Positions 17,035 to 26,385 of a stretch of 64,000 nt of DNA are shown here, piece after piece. The notes under the pieces are model-generated. The model was not told the origin of the DNA. It saw nothing but the letters and a program-made list of their open reading frames with translations, and made no database searches. Within the stretch, counting starts at the first letter, position 1. The number at the start of each line of letters is the position of its first letter. This DNA comes from Streptomyces caniscabiei. GTDB lineage: Bacteria > Actinomycetota > Actinomycetes > Streptomycetales > Streptomycetaceae. Both the position numbers and the translations under genes were made by a program. The stretch spans positions 744,001 to 808,000 of the forward strand of contig NZ_JABXWI010000003.1 of NCBI RefSeq assembly GCF_014930365.1, in the 5' to 3' direction.

Positions 17035-17736
17035 CTACGACCAGGCGGCCACCAGATAGCCCACGCCGTACGGCGCGTCGTCGTAGAGCAGGCTGCCGGC
17101 CAGGTCCGCGCCCGCCGCGGCGCCCGCGAGGATCTGCCAGGGGGCGCGACCGGAGGCCTGCAGTTCGCGGGCGAGCCCGGTGTCCAGCGCCCGCAGAGCC
17201 TCGATGTCGGCGTCGGCGAGCGCGCGAGCCACCTCCGCGTCGAAACCGGCCGCGCGGTCGTCCAGGTACCCCGGTGCCTTCAGCGTGCGGCACGCGCTCG
17301 CGTCGCCCATCACCAGCAGAGCCACCCGCCCGGCCGACGCGGCGATGTCCCCTCCGACTTGGACACACCGCTCGGCACTGATCGGTTCCGCCACCCCGAG
17401 CCCCTCCATGGGGGCGTCGGCCCAGCCCGTGCGGTCCAGCAGCCAGGCGGCGACGGCGAGGGAGGCCGGCAGCCGGACCCCCGTCCCGCCCCCGTGTCCC
17501 AGGCGGACGTCGAGGTCCACACCGAAGCCCCGGAACGAGCCCCCCGAACCTTCCGGACACGACGCGTCCTCCGCTGCGGGGCCGACCACCACCAGCCGGT
17601 CCGGCCGGGCGGCGGCGAGCACCCCGAGGGCGTCCGCGCACGCGTCCCGCGCGGCATCCAGCTCGGGCGCGGCCCCGGCGGCGACCTCGGGCACGAGCAG
17701 CGGCGGACAGGGGCAGACGGCGGCGGCGACAAGCAT
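17035..17736 (-). CDS. Class-III extradiol dioxygenase-like protein
   Basis: 233 residues. Start ATG at 17736 (MLVAAAVCPCPPLLVPEVA). The opening and the segment DRLVVVGPAAED resemble the LigB/MEMO fold, but the metal-binding His pair typical of LigB is not evident in the opening (CPCPP instead of a His-containing motif). It may therefore be a non-catalytic or differently acting member. Same strand as miaA and miaB, separated from miaB by a dispersed repeat. Function not established. Confidence 0.6.
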   Translation of the reverse strand: MLVAAAVCPCPPLLVPEVAAGAAPELDAARDACADALGVLAAARPDRLVVVGPAAEDASCPEGSGGSFRGFGVDLDVRLGHGGGTGVRLPASLAVAAWLLDRTGWADAPMEGLGVAEPISAERCVQVGGDIAASAGRVALLVMGDASACRTLKAPGYLDDRAAGFDAEVARALADADIEALRALDTGLARELQASGRAPWQILAGAAAGADLAGSLLYDDAPYGVGYLVAAWS

Positions 17737-17756
17737 GGAGCGCAGGGTAACTTCCG

Positions 17757-17835
17757 CAGCCCGGGGGTGCCCCGTCAGGGGCGCGGGGAACTGTGCGAAC
17801 AACCCCCACACACCGGCAGCCCGCGAACAACCGGA
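17757..17835. repeat. Streptomyces-type dispersed repeat with GCCCC-GTCA-GGGGC hairpin
   Basis: Contains CAGGGGCGCGGGGAACTGTG and the hairpin GCCCC-GTCA-GGGGC at 17769-17782. This is the second member of the GC-rich intergenic family seen at 14493. It lies downstream of miaB. Confidence 0.65.
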
Positions 17836-17860
17836 CGGACCGAGCTCAACCCGCTACTCG

Positions 17861-19384
17861 CTACTGAGAAACCCCACACCCACCGGTGGTCGCCGGCAGC
17901 GGCTCCGGAGCCCCGATCTTCGGCAACCCCAGCATCACCCCGCCCGCCCTCTCCGCCGGAAGGGCCTGACGCTTCTCCCAGGCGTCGCCCGCCCGCGTCC
18001 GCCGTACGTCCAGGACCGCGCCCTCCGCCAGCAGGTGGTGCGGCGCGGCGTAGGTGATCTCGACGGTCACCACGTCGCCGGGGCGGACCTCCTGGTCCGG
18101 CTTGGTGAAGTGGACGAGGCGGTTGTCGGGGGCACGGCCGGAGAGGCGGTGGGTGGCGCCGTCCTTGCGGCCCTCGCCCTCGGCGACCATCAGCTCCAGG
18201 GTGCGGCCGACCTGCTTCTTGTTCTCCTCCCAGGAGATCTCCTCCTGGAGGGCTACGAGGCGCTCGTAGCGGGCCTGCACGACCGCCTTGGGGATCTGGT
18301 CCTCCATGGTGGCGGCGGGGGTGCCGGGGCGCTTGGAGTACTGGAAGGTGAACGCCTGCGTGAAGCGGGCCTCGCGGACCACGTGCATGGTCTGCTCGAA
18401 GTCCTCCTCGGTCTCGCCGGGGAAGCCCACGATGATGTCGGTGGTGATGGCCGCGTGCGGGATGGACGCGCGGACCTTCTCGATGATCCCGAGGTAGCGC
18501 TCCTGGCGGTACGAGCGGCGCATCGCCTTGAGGACCGTGTCCGAGCCGGACTGGAGCGGCATGTGCAGCTGCGGCATCACGTTCGGCGTCTCGGCCATGG
18601 CGGCGATCACGTCGTCGGTGAAGTCGCGCGGGTGGGGCGAGGTGAAGCGGACGCGCTCCAGGCCCTCGATCTGCCCGCAGGCCCGCAGCAGTTTGCTGAA
18701 CGCCTCGCGGTCGCCGATGTCGGAGCCGTACGCGTTCACGTTCTGGCCGAGCAGGGTGATCTCGGAGACGCCCTCGCCGACCAGGGCCTCGATCTCGGCG
18801 AGGATGTCGCCGGTGCGGCGGTCCTTCTCCTTGCCGCGCAGGGCCGGGACGATGCAGAACGTGCAGGTGTTGTTGCAGCCGACGGAGATGGAGACCCAGG
18901 CGGCGTAGGCGCTCTCGCGGCGGGTCGGCAGTGTGGAGGGGAAGGCCTCCAGGGACTCGGCGATCTCGACCTGGGCCTCGTCCTGGACGCGGGCGCGCTC
19001 CAGCAGGACGGGCAGCTTGCCGATGTTGTGCGTGCCGAAGACGACGTCGACCCAGGGCGCCTTCTTGACGATGGTGTCCCGGTCCTTCTGGGCCAGGCAG
19101 CCGCCGACGGCGATCTGCATGCCGGGGCGGGCGGTCTTCATCGGGGCGAGGCGGCCGAGGTTGCCGTAGAGGCGGTTGTCGGCGTTCTCCCGTACGGCGC
19201 AGGTGTTGAAGACCACGACGTCCGCGTTGCCCTCGCCCGCGTCCTCGGGGGCGCGGACGTATCCGGCGTCCTCCAGGAGACCGGACAGACGTTCGGAGTC
19301 ATGGACGTTCATCTGACATCCATACGTACGCACTTCGTATGTCTTGACGTCCACTGCCTGACTCCGGTCGCTGCTGTTGGTCAC
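17861..19384 (-). CDS. miaB: tRNA-2-methylthio-N6-dimethylallyladenosine synthase MiaB
   Basis: 507 residues. Radical-SAM methylthiotransferase acting after MiaA on A37. The N-terminal UPF0004 domain has three cluster cysteines ([18 protein letters not shown]). The radical-SAM cluster motif is C-x3-C-x2-C in GCNNTCTFC, and a C-terminal TRAM domain follows. Start at 19384 gives MTNSSDRSQ. The T7SS-like island begins 55 bp upstream, so miaB marks its left border. Confidence 0.96.
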   Translation of the reverse strand: MTNSSDRSQAVDVKTYEVRTYGCQMNVHDSERLSGLLEDAGYVRAPEDAGEGNADVVVFNTCAVRENADNRLYGNLGRLAPMKTARPGMQIAVGGCLAQKDRDTIVKKAPWVDVVFGTHNIGKLPVLLERARVQDEAQVEIAESLEAFPSTLPTRRESAYAAWVSISVGCNNTCTFCIVPALRGKEKDRRTGDILAEIEALVGEGVSEITLLGQNVNAYGSDIGDREAFSKLLRACGQIEGLERVRFTSPHPRDFTDDVIAAMAETPNVMPQLHMPLQSGSDTVLKAMRRSYRQERYLGIIEKVRASIPHAAITTDIIVGFPGETEEDFEQTMHVVREARFTQAFTFQYSKRPGTPAATMEDQIPKAVVQARYERLVALQEEISWEENKKQVGRTLELMVAEGEGRKDGATHRLSGRAPDNRLVHFTKPDQEVRPGDVVTVEITYAAPHHLLAEGAVLDVRRTRAGDAWEKRQALPAERAGGVMLGLPKIGAPEPLPATTGGCGVSQ

Positions 19385-19438
19385 TCCGTAAGCCTAAGGC
19401 AGCGCCCGGGGGGCCCTCGTCCCCCGGGCGCCGCGGTC

Positions 19439-22400
19439 TCAGTGGTCCGTGTCGAGCACGGTCTCCGGGATCTGCACGTTGATCAGCTCGCCGGTGCGCT
19501 GGTCGACGGTGAGACCCCGGCCGGGCTTGCGGCCGCGCAGGTGGGCGTGGGCGAGGCGGGCGCCGACGAAATCGCCCTCCAGGATGCTCTGCGGGCCGAG
19601 GAGGACGCCCTTGCGGTGCCGTTTCAGGGCGCTGAGCCAGCCCATCGCGCCCGTCATGGTCTCGGCGGTGGCCGCGATGACGATGCCGATGCCTTGGTCC
19701 CGGCCGGACTGGGCCAGGGAGCGCAGGTTCTGGTCGATGTCCGGCAGGACGAACAGGTCGGCGTCATCCACCATGACCACCCGGGGCCCGCCGCCGGCCT
19801 CCAGGGCCTCGGTGAACTCCTCGACCGTGGGTTCCGTCGCGGTGATCAGCCGTACGCCGGGGTGGCTCCCCAGGGTGCGCAGCGGCGACTCGCGCGGGGC
19901 GAGGATCACCAGGCGGGTGCCGGCGGCCAGCAGGGAGACGGCGAGGGCGGCCAGGGTCGTGCTGCGGCCGGAGCCGGGCGGGCCGACCACCGAGAAGGTG
20001 GGCGAGGTGTCCGCGAAGTCGACGCCGACCGGGGAGACGTCGTCGCCGCCGAGGCCCAGCAGGCCCCACATCGGCCGGCGGAGCTCCTCCCCCACCTTCT
20101 CGTAGGCGTCGGTGAACGTGACCTTGACCGGCAGGGTGCCGATGCGGGCGGGGCGGCGGTCGGCCGGGAGTCCGGCGTCGCGCCGGGTGGCCTCGGCGCC
20201 GATCCGGCGCAGTGCCTCCGCCTGCTCCTGTCCGGAGGCGCCGGGGGCGAGCAGGGCGACCTGGATCTCGGTGCCGCCGTCGGAGGTGAAGCCGCGGCCG
20301 GGCAGGACGAGGTCGGGGATGTCGCGGGCCCGCTTGCCGACGGCGTGGTAGTCGGTGCGGTCGTTCAGGCGCAGCAGCAGTTTGTTGTCGTTGAGGGCGG
20401 TGGCCCGGCCGGACAGCAGGGCGCGCTCGGAGGTGGCGACGAGGTGGATGCCCGCCGCGGCGCCTTCCCTCAGGAGGCGGTTGAGCTGTTCGACCAGGCG
20501 TCCGCCGTTGTGGTCGGCGACGGCCTCGATCAGGGCGTCCCAGCCGTCGATGAACAGCATGACGTGGGCCGGGCGGTCCCCGGCGGCGACCAGTTCGCGC
20601 AGTTCGGTGAGGTTGCCGGCGTGGTGGCGGGTGAGCAGTTCCTGACGGCGCTCCAGATCCGTGTCGAGCCTGGCGAACAGCCGCTCCAGGCGCTCGATGT
20701 CACCGCGGGGGACCACGGCCCCGGTGTTCGGGAGCACGCCCAGCGCGGTGAGCGCGCCGCCGGCGTAGTCGACGCCGTAGAGGTGGACGTCGGCGCCGGA
20801 GTGGGCGCGGGCCAGTGCTCCGGCCATGGTGCGCAGCACCTGGGAGCGGCCCGAGCGCGGGACCCCGACGACGTACAGGTGTCCGAACTCGGCGAGGTCG
20901 AGCCGGACCGGCAGCTGTGCCTGGGCCTCGGGGATGTCCGAGAGCGCCCAGGAGACGGGGGCGGGCCGGGCGCCGCCGGACGTGTCCGGCTGGGGCAGGT
21001 CGTCGATCAGGACCTGCTGGCCGAGCGCGGGCAGCCAGGGGCTGGGCTGCGGGACGCAGTCGGCGAGCCGTGCGGCCTCGGACAGGGCCTCCACCAGGGC
21101 GTTGAGGTCGGTGGGCGCCTCCTCGGCCGTCAGGTCCACCGGGTCCGGGCCGTGCTCCCCCTCGGGGCCTCCGGGCCGGGAGACGGCTCGGCCGAGGCGC
21201 TGCCAGTGGAGCGCCGTGCCCCAGATCCGGGCCTCCTCGGCCGCCTGCCGTTCCTGGCGGGCCCGGGTCTCGGCGGACGGTTCGGCGACGGGCCTGGGGG
21301 TGCCGGCGTACGCGGTCTGGAAGGGGACGACGGTGCCGTGACCGAGCCGGGCCAGGGCGCGGCCGGGGGTCGCCGGGGAGATGCTGACGGCGTCCTTGGT
21401 GTCGATGACGTCCATGCTCTCCGAGGCGTCGGTGACCCGGAGCGCGATGCGCAGGTTGGTGTTGGCTCGGATGTCGGAGTTGACGACTCCGGCGGGGCGC
21501 TGGGTGGCCAGGATCAGATGGATGCCGAGGGAGCGGCCGCGCTGCGCGATGCCGACCAGGCCGGGGATGAAGTCGGGGATCTCCCGGTAGAGCGTGGCGA
21601 ACTCGTCGATGACGATCACCAGTCGGGGCACGGGCGCCAGTTCGGGGGTCCGGCGGCGCATGCCCTGGTACTCGGGCAGGTCCTTGGCGCCGGCCTCGGC
21701 CAGGAGGTGCTCGCGGCGGGTGAGTTCGGCGGACAGCGAGGTGAGCGCGCGCTGCACGAGGTGGCTGTCGAGGTCGGTGACCATGCCGAGGGTGTGGGGC
21801 AGGTCGACGCAGTCCTTGAAGGCGCTGCCGCCCTTGTAGTCGACGAGCACGAAGGTGAGCTCGTCGGGGCGGTTCATCGCGGCGAGGGAGGCCACGAAGG
21901 TCTGCAGCAGTTCGGACTTGCCGGAGCCGGTGGTGCCGGCGACGAGTCCGTGCGGTCCGTCCTTGACCAGGTCGAAGGCGACCGGTCCGTCGTAGCCGGC
22001 GCCCAGCAGGACGCCGGTGGAGGCCGGGCGGTGCGCCCAGCGGGCGGTGATCAGCGCGGCGTCCGGCTGCGGCAGTCCGAGCAGGTCCAGCAGCCCCACC
22101 TCGCCGGGCAGGCCCTCGGAGGCGTCCGGGGTGACGTCACGGATCGGGGCGATGCCGCGGGCGGCGCGCTCGCACCAGTCGGGCTCGACCAGGTCGGGGC
22201 GGATGTCGGGGATGTCGGGCAGCCCGGTGCGGCGCAGGGTCAGCCGGTGGTCCTCGTGGCGGACGACGGCGGTGCACTCCTCCGGCAGGAGCCGTTCCTC
22301 CTGGTCCAGGCAGAGCGGGAAGATCCGCACGCCGGGGCCCTCCTTGAGGATCGACACCACGCCCGGCACATCGCGCAGTCGCCGGGCGCCGTCCATGACC

Positions 22401-24079
22401 ACGAGGACGTCCGGCTCGCTCAGCAGCGCCTTGCTCATGGTGGACTCGGCGGCCCGCTGGCGGGTGCGCAGGGTGGAGACCAGCTCGGCGACACGGTTGG
22501 CGACCGTCTCGGGGTCGTTGCCGATGAGGGTGACGGCGCCGCCGCGGGTGCCGGGCAGGCCGTCGCGGGAGTGCGGCAGCCAGCGGGCCCAGTTCCAGGA
22601 GTCCTCGGAGCCCTTGTCGGTGAGGACGACGATCCGCAGGTCGCGCGGGGTGTGCAGGACGGCGGCCTGAGCCGTCATCCAGCGGGCCAGCGCCTGCACG
22701 GGTCCGGGCGCTCCGGCCAGTCCGACCACGCCGCTGTCGACCAGGCCGACGCTGACGGGGGCGTCCGGGATCGTCCAGTGGACGGCGGTGTGGTTGTCCT
22801 CGCGGGCCGTGTCGTCGATGCCGAGCAGCGACGGCTGGGGCGCGGTGCCGATGCGCAGGGCGAGGTGGTCCGGGTCGCCGCGCCGGCGCTCCCAGAGCCG
22901 TCGGCCGGGGCCGACCGCCCACAGTCCGGCGACCGCCGGGTCGGGCGCGCTCTCGGTGCGCAGCCGCCGTTCGGTGGCGACCTTCTCGCGGATGTCCTCC
23001 TCCAGGGAGGCCCGGCGCTGCCGGTAGACGCGGGACCGCTCCTCGTAGTCCCTGCGGGCCTGGCGCCGTCCGCTGAGGTAGTTCGCCGCCATCAGCATCG
23101 GCGAGAGGAACATGAAGATCAGATAGAAGTACGAGTTCCAGAACAGCATCATGGCCACGCCGAAGACCATCGGGGCGAGCGAGACCATCAGCGGGATCGG
23201 CCTGCGGGCCGGCGGGTCCGGCGGGCCGGGCAGCCGGAACCGCTCGGGTGCCAGGTGGGGCAGGATGCGCGGCGGCCGGTTGTAGTCGAGGCCGCCGCCG
23301 CCCTCGGAGGGCACCACGGCGGCGTCCCTGGGGGTCGGCTCGGTCAGCCGCAGCAGATACTCACCGACCGCCAGCTCGGCCCCGACGGCCCACGGCTGCC
23401 AGCCGTCGGGGAGCGCCGGGTTCTCGGTGTCCTCCTCGGGCCGGGCGTCCTCGCCCTCGTCCTCCTCGTCCTGTTCCGCCAGGGGCAGCAGCGGGGTGTC
23501 GGGCCGCCCCCGGTGCTCCGGCGGTTCCGGCAGGGACAGCCGGGCGGGCCCGCCCTCGCGGAGTTCCACGACGGCCGAACCGTCCGGGCGTACGGTCACC
23601 CGGATGCCCTCGGCGGGCAGGCCGCGGCCTTCGAGGGGCACGGCGGCGTCCTCCAGGGGGCCGATGCCGTGGGTGCCGAGGCCGAGGGCGTACACGCGCC
23701 CGGCGTCGGGGCCGCCCACCACCTGGAGTTCGACCACGGCCGCGTGGTCCGGCCGGTGCGGCTGCGGCATCGCGTCGCGCTCGGGGCCGTACGCGGTGAC
23801 GGCCGGGGCCCGCGGGTGCCCCAGGGCGACGACGCTGCCGTCCATGAGCCGGGTGTCGGCGAGCCGGGTGCCCGGTGCGAGGGGCTCGTCGCCCAGGAAG
23901 CAGGCGGGGGCGGGGCCGGGCGCGGGGGACGGGCCGTCGGTCGCGTCCGTGTCCCCGGCGCGCAGCCTTGCCAGGTGGGCGGCGACGTCCTCGACGGGGG
24001 TGCTGCCGGACGCGGTGAGCAGAACGTCCTGGCTGCCGCGGGAATCGCCGCCGTCGACTGTGGTGATGAGGAGTTTCAC
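19439..24079 (-). CDS. EssC/EccC-like type VII secretion ATPase with three FtsK domains
   Basis: 1546 residues. N-terminus: ubiquitin-like segment (1-~95, ending MDGSVVALGHP), then an FHA-like domain (VVELQVVGGPDAGRVYALG). Two TM helices follow at ~290-340 (VSLAPMVFGVAMMLFW and YLIFMFLSPMLMAANYL). Three FtsK/SpoIIIE ATPase domains follow. P-loop 1 (GTTGSGKS, ~713) is canonical with Walker B VIVIDEF. P-loop 2 (GVPRSGRS, ~1069) and P-loop 3 (GPPGSGRS, ~1366) have Arg for the Walker Lys. A single chain with a forkhead-type N-terminus is the layout of Firmicute EssC rather than split mycobacterial EccCa/EccCb. It is the presumed motor for the substrates encoded at 26-41 kb. GTG at 24079 gives VKLLITTVDGG. 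Last gene of the sigma-factor operon. Confidence 0.9.
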   Translation of the reverse strand: MKLLITTVDGGDSRGSQDVLLTASGSTPVEDVAAHLARLRAGDTDATDGPSPAPGPAPACFLGDEPLAPGTRLADTRLMDGSVVALGHPRAPAVTAYGPERDAMPQPHRPDHAAVVELQVVGGPDAGRVYALGLGTHGIGPLEDAAVPLEGRGLPAEGIRVTVRPDGSAVVELREGGPARLSLPEPPEHRGRPDTPLLPLAEQDEEDEGEDARPEEDTENPALPDGWQPWAVGAELAVGEYLLRLTEPTPRDAAVVPSEGGGGLDYNRPPRILPHLAPERFRLPGPPDPPARRPIPLMVSLAPMVFGVAMMLFWNSYFYLIFMFLSPMLMAANYLSGRRQARRDYEERSRVYRQRRASLEEDIREKVATERRLRTESAPDPAVAGLWAVGPGRRLWERRRGDPDHLALRIGTAPQPSLLGIDDTAREDNHTAVHWTIPDAPVSVGLVDSGVVGLAGAPGPVQALARWMTAQAAVLHTPRDLRIVVLTDKGSEDSWNWARWLPHSRDGLPGTRGGAVTLIGNDPETVANRVAELVSTLRTRQRAAESTMSKALLSEPDVLVVMDGARRLRDVPGVVSILKEGPGVRIFPLCLDQEERLLPEECTAVVRHEDHRLTLRRTGLPDIPDIRPDLVEPDWCERAARGIAPIRDVTPDASEGLPGEVGLLDLLGLPQPDAALITARWAHRPASTGVLLGAGYDGPVAFDLVKDGPHGLVAGTTGSGKSELLQTFVASLAAMNRPDELTFVLVDYKGGSAFKDCVDLPHTLGMVTDLDSHLVQRALTSLSAELTRREHLLAEAGAKDLPEYQGMRRRTPELAPVPRLVIVIDEFATLYREIPDFIPGLVGIAQRGRSLGIHLILATQRPAGVVNSDIRANTNLRIALRVTDASESMDVIDTKDAVSISPATPGRALARLGHGTVVPFQTAYAGTPRPVAEPSAETRARQERQAAEEARIWGTALHWQRLGRAVSRPGGPEGEHGPDPVDLTAEEAPTDLNALVEALSEAARLADCVPQPSPWLPALGQQVLIDDLPQPDTSGGARPAPVSWALSDIPEAQAQLPVRLDLAEFGHLYVVGVPRSGRSQVLRTMAGALARAHSGADVHLYGVDYAGGALTALGVLPNTGAVVPRGDIERLERLFARLDTDLERRQELLTRHHAGNLTELRELVAAGDRPAHVMLFIDGWDALIEAVADHNGGRLVEQLNRLLREGAAAGIHLVATSERALLSGRATALNDNKLLLRLNDRTDYHAVGKRARDIPDLVLPGRGFTSDGGTEIQVALLAPGASGQEQAEALRRIGAEATRRDAGLPADRRPARIGTLPVKVTFTDAYEKVGEELRRPMWGLLGLGGDDVSPVGVDFADTSPTFSVVGPPGSGRSTTLAALAVSLLAAGTRLVILAPRESPLRTLGSHPGVRLITATEPTVEEFTEALEAGGGPRVVMVDDADLFVLPDIDQNLRSLAQSGRDQGIGIVIAATAETMTGAMGWLSALKRHRKGVLLGPQSILEGDFVGARLAHAHLRGRKPGRGLTVDQRTGELINVQIPETVLDTDH

Positions 24080-24137
24080 TTCTCCCCTTGCGGGTGGTTC
24101 GGGGGGCGGGGGGACGGTGCGGGAGCGGGCCGGTCGG

Positions 24138-25433
24138 TCAGTCGTCCCTGGTGGTGGAGGAGGCCGCCGTGGGGCGTTCGCGGGCGGTGGCCGGTTCCGC
24201 GAGCAGGTCGGTGCCGGTGGCGGTGGGGACGACGGGTTCCGTCGGCTGTTCGCGGAGGGGCGTGGTCTCGTCAAGGAGGTGCGGACGGGGCTCCTCGGGG
24301 CGGCTCGGGCGTGGGCGGGCCGACGGCGGCTCCCGGCGCAGGCGGCGCCGGTCGGCGCGCACGGCGGCCACGACGGCGCGGCCCAGGGGGCCCGAGTCGG
24401 CGTCCAGGTCCAGCTCCGGCGCGGTCACCCGGCCCCGGCCGTCCACGCGGAGGGCCCAGGTGTGCCCCGCGACCCGGCCGTCGACCAGGCAGACGACGGC
24501 ACCGGAGGCGGCCAGGGCGCCGAGCCTGCGGGCCTGGTCCGGGGTGGGGGCGGCGCAGACGACCACGGTGGTGGCGGTGCGTCCCGGCTCCCCGATGCCG
24601 TCGGGCTCCCGGGCTCCGGCTTCCTCGGCGGCGCTCCGACCGCCGGGGGCGGCGGCCGTCTCCAGCTCCGTCAGCAGCGCGTCGAGCCGTCGGCCCCGGT
24701 GCTGCGGATGGACCCCGTCGGCGACGACCGCCGAGGCTCCGCTGCCGGGCCGGTCCAGCTGGGCCGCGAGTGCCTGGAACAGCAGGCCGCGGGCGGCGGT
24801 GTCGCCCTCGACGGTGATCAGCCGCGGTCCGGCGGCCAGATCGACGTGGACACAGGAGTCGTCCGCCATGCCGACGGCGACCGGCAGCGGCCGCACCGCA
24901 CCGGCGCGGGTGCGGCCCGGCGGCAACGCGTCCGCCTCGTCCAACGGCAGCTCCCAGCGCTGCGGGCCGGGTTCGACGGCGGTCTCCCACGGCGCGGGCG
25001 GTTCCGGCAGCCGGCGGGCGGCGATCTGTACGGAGGCCCAGCCGGGTTCGAGCCGCACGGTGTGCGCCACGGCGCCGGGGACGTCCGCGAGGGCGGCCGC
25101 CGCCGCGTCGAACAGCCGTCGTACGAGCAGTCCGCCCCGGGGGTCGGAGAGCTGGCGGGCGAGGGCCCGGACGCCTCGGCGGTGGCGGCGGTAGGCGCGC
25201 AGCGGCTCGCCGAAGGCCCGCCGGGTGAGGGTCAGCTCCCGGCCGACGCTCCGCCGGAACCGGCGCCAGCCGCCCCGCTTGCGGATCAGGTGCCGCAGCA
25301 GCAGCACGAGCAGGATCAGGACGACAACGGCGACGATGACGACGGTGAGGACCGAGTCGTCGGGCTTGCCGATCGCGACCAGCCGGCCGCCGTGTGCCGT
25401 CACGTCGGCGCCGGTCGCGACGGGCCCTCTCAC
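24138..25433 (-). CDS. Single-TM membrane protein coupled to an ECF sigma factor, T7SS-associated
   Basis: 431 residues. One TM helix at ~25-50 (VLTVVIVAVVVLILLVLLL) follows a short N-terminus. Then come a basic stretch, a globular ~250-residue domain (TVRLEPGWASVQIAARRLP; MADDSCVHVDLAAGPRLITVEGD; TTVVVCAAPTPDQARRLGAL) and a Pro/Arg-rich tail. The GTG start overlaps the sigma factor stop by 3 bp (GTGA), implying translational coupling. It precedes the EssC-like gene by 58 bp. The ITVEGDTAARGLLFQAL part recalls a degenerate nucleotide-binding fold. It might be a secretion-complex subunit, an anti-sigma factor, or both; none is proven. Confidence 0.7.
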   Translation of the reverse strand: MRGPVATGADVTAHGGRLVAIGKPDDSVLTVVIVAVVVLILLVLLLRHLIRKRGGWRRFRRSVGRELTLTRRAFGEPLRAYRRHRRGVRALARQLSDPRGGLLVRRLFDAAAAALADVPGAVAHTVRLEPGWASVQIAARRLPEPPAPWETAVEPGPQRWELPLDEADALPPGRTRAGAVRPLPVAVGMADDSCVHVDLAAGPRLITVEGDTAARGLLFQALAAQLDRPGSGASAVVADGVHPQHRGRRLDALLTELETAAAPGGRSAAEEAGAREPDGIGEPGRTATTVVVCAAPTPDQARRLGALAASGAVVCLVDGRVAGHTWALRVDGRGRVTAPELDLDADSGPLGRAVVAAVRADRRRLRREPPSARPRPSRPEEPRPHLLDETTPLREQPTEPVVPTATGTDLLAEPATARERPTAASSTTRDD

Positions 25434-26008
25434 GCCGCCGCCAGGGCGTGTTCGGGGTGCCGGCGGCGCAGTTCCCGTATCGCGTGGTGGGTGCGGGACT
25501 TGACGGTGCCCGGGGGGATGCCGAGGGCGTGGGCGGCGTCGGTCCCGGTGCAGCCGAGGACGTAGACGTAGAAGAGGACCTCGCGGTGGGGGTGCGAGAG
25601 CCGGGAGAGGGCGTGGACCATGAAGCGGCGCTGGACGGCCTGGCTCATCGGGTCCACCGGTTCGAGGTGCTTGTCCAGGGTGTGTTCGTGCGGGATGTCG
25701 GTGTGCACGCGCTCGCGGCGGGACCAGTCGATGACCAGGTTGTGCGCCACCCTCATCAGCCAGGCCCGGGACGGTGACCAGCCGGGGGGTTGGGTCGCGG
25801 TGCTCAACCAGGCGCGGACCAGGGTCTCCTGGACGAAGTCCTCGGCCCGCTGGCGGTCACCCCGGATGAGACCCGACACATAGCGCAGCAGGGGGCCGTG
25901 GTGCTCTTCGTAGAGTTTGCGGACGGAACCGTCGTGGGAGGAGGGCGTGGCCTCGCCGGTATCCGGCGTGCTCGCGGACATGGCGGTACTGGGTCTGGGC
26001 GTTCTCAT
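25430..26008 (-). CDS. ECF (group IV) RNA polymerase sigma factor
   Basis: 192 residues. Region 2 reads LLRYVSGLIRGDRQRAEDFVQETLVRAWL with the usual DxxQET-type core. Region 4 reads HREVLFYVYVLGCTGTDAAHALGIPPGTVKSRTHHAIREL, the -35 recognition helix-turn-helix. No separate anti-sigma gene with a zinc H-x3-C-x2-C motif is adjacent; the membrane protein overlapping its stop is the only candidate partner. It is the first gene of the operon that ends with the EssC-like ATPase, so it may control the island or itself. ATG at 26008 is preceded by GGGGGAA. Confidence 0.92.
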   Translation of the reverse strand: MRTPRPSTAMSASTPDTGEATPSSHDGSVRKLYEEHHGPLLRYVSGLIRGDRQRAEDFVQETLVRAWLSTATQPPGWSPSRAWLMRVAHNLVIDWSRRERVHTDIPHEHTLDKHLEPVDPMSQAVQRRFMVHALSRLSHPHREVLFYVYVLGCTGTDAAHALGIPPGTVKSRTHHAIRELRRRHPEHALAAA

Positions 26009-26293
26009 GGATTCCCCCAGGGCCGGCGTGGATCTCTGGGCCGGTCCGGTCGGGCGCCGCGGCGGCGGCGTTGGCTGGCTAAGGAGCTGAGCACGGGTAC
26101 CCGGGTGACCTCACGGTTCATGGGTGGAAGGTGAGGTTCCGCTGGGAGTCTATGAGCGCTTCCGGATGTTTCAAGGGTTCCTGAGAAGAACCTGAGGTTA
26201 CTGACGGGAAGGAAACGTTCCTGGCGGATGGTCCGGAGAACCGGCGGCGGCCGAGGGGTTCGATTCGTCGAACAACGGGGTGAAAAGCGACAA
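26009..26293. promoter_or_regulatory. Upstream region of the sigma-factor operon
   Basis: Intergenic, no gene. It contains inverted repeats of GGTTC/GAACC around 26185-26205 and three GGAAC-type elements on the minus strand, the sort of sequence ECF sigma factors use as -35. Spacing to a matching -10 is not convincing, so autoregulation is only a possibility. Confidence 0.3.
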
Positions 26294-26324
26294 GGGCGCC
26301 GGTCCGGGGGAAGGACCGGCGCCC
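26294..26324 (-). terminator. Intrinsic hairpin ending the WXG100 operon
   Basis: GGGCGCCGGTCC pairs perfectly with GGACCGGCGCCC around a 7-base loop (GGGGGAA). It is 60 bp beyond the stop of the leftward WXG100-like gene and upstream of the sigma factor promoter region. Confidence 0.88.
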
Positions 26325-26385
26325 CTGCCCAACGGGTGCCGACGGAGGGGGAGTTGAGGGGCCGGCACCCTGTCTCGGGGGTGGA

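Noticed and set aside
17180..24817. 2545-codon plus-strand open frame
   Set aside because: Antisense to miaB and the EssC-like gene; no family similarity, while the minus strand carries clear motifs.
26009..26293. ECF autoregulatory promoter
   Set aside because: GGAAC elements are present but no -10 at the usual 16-18 bp spacing; kept only as a weak note.
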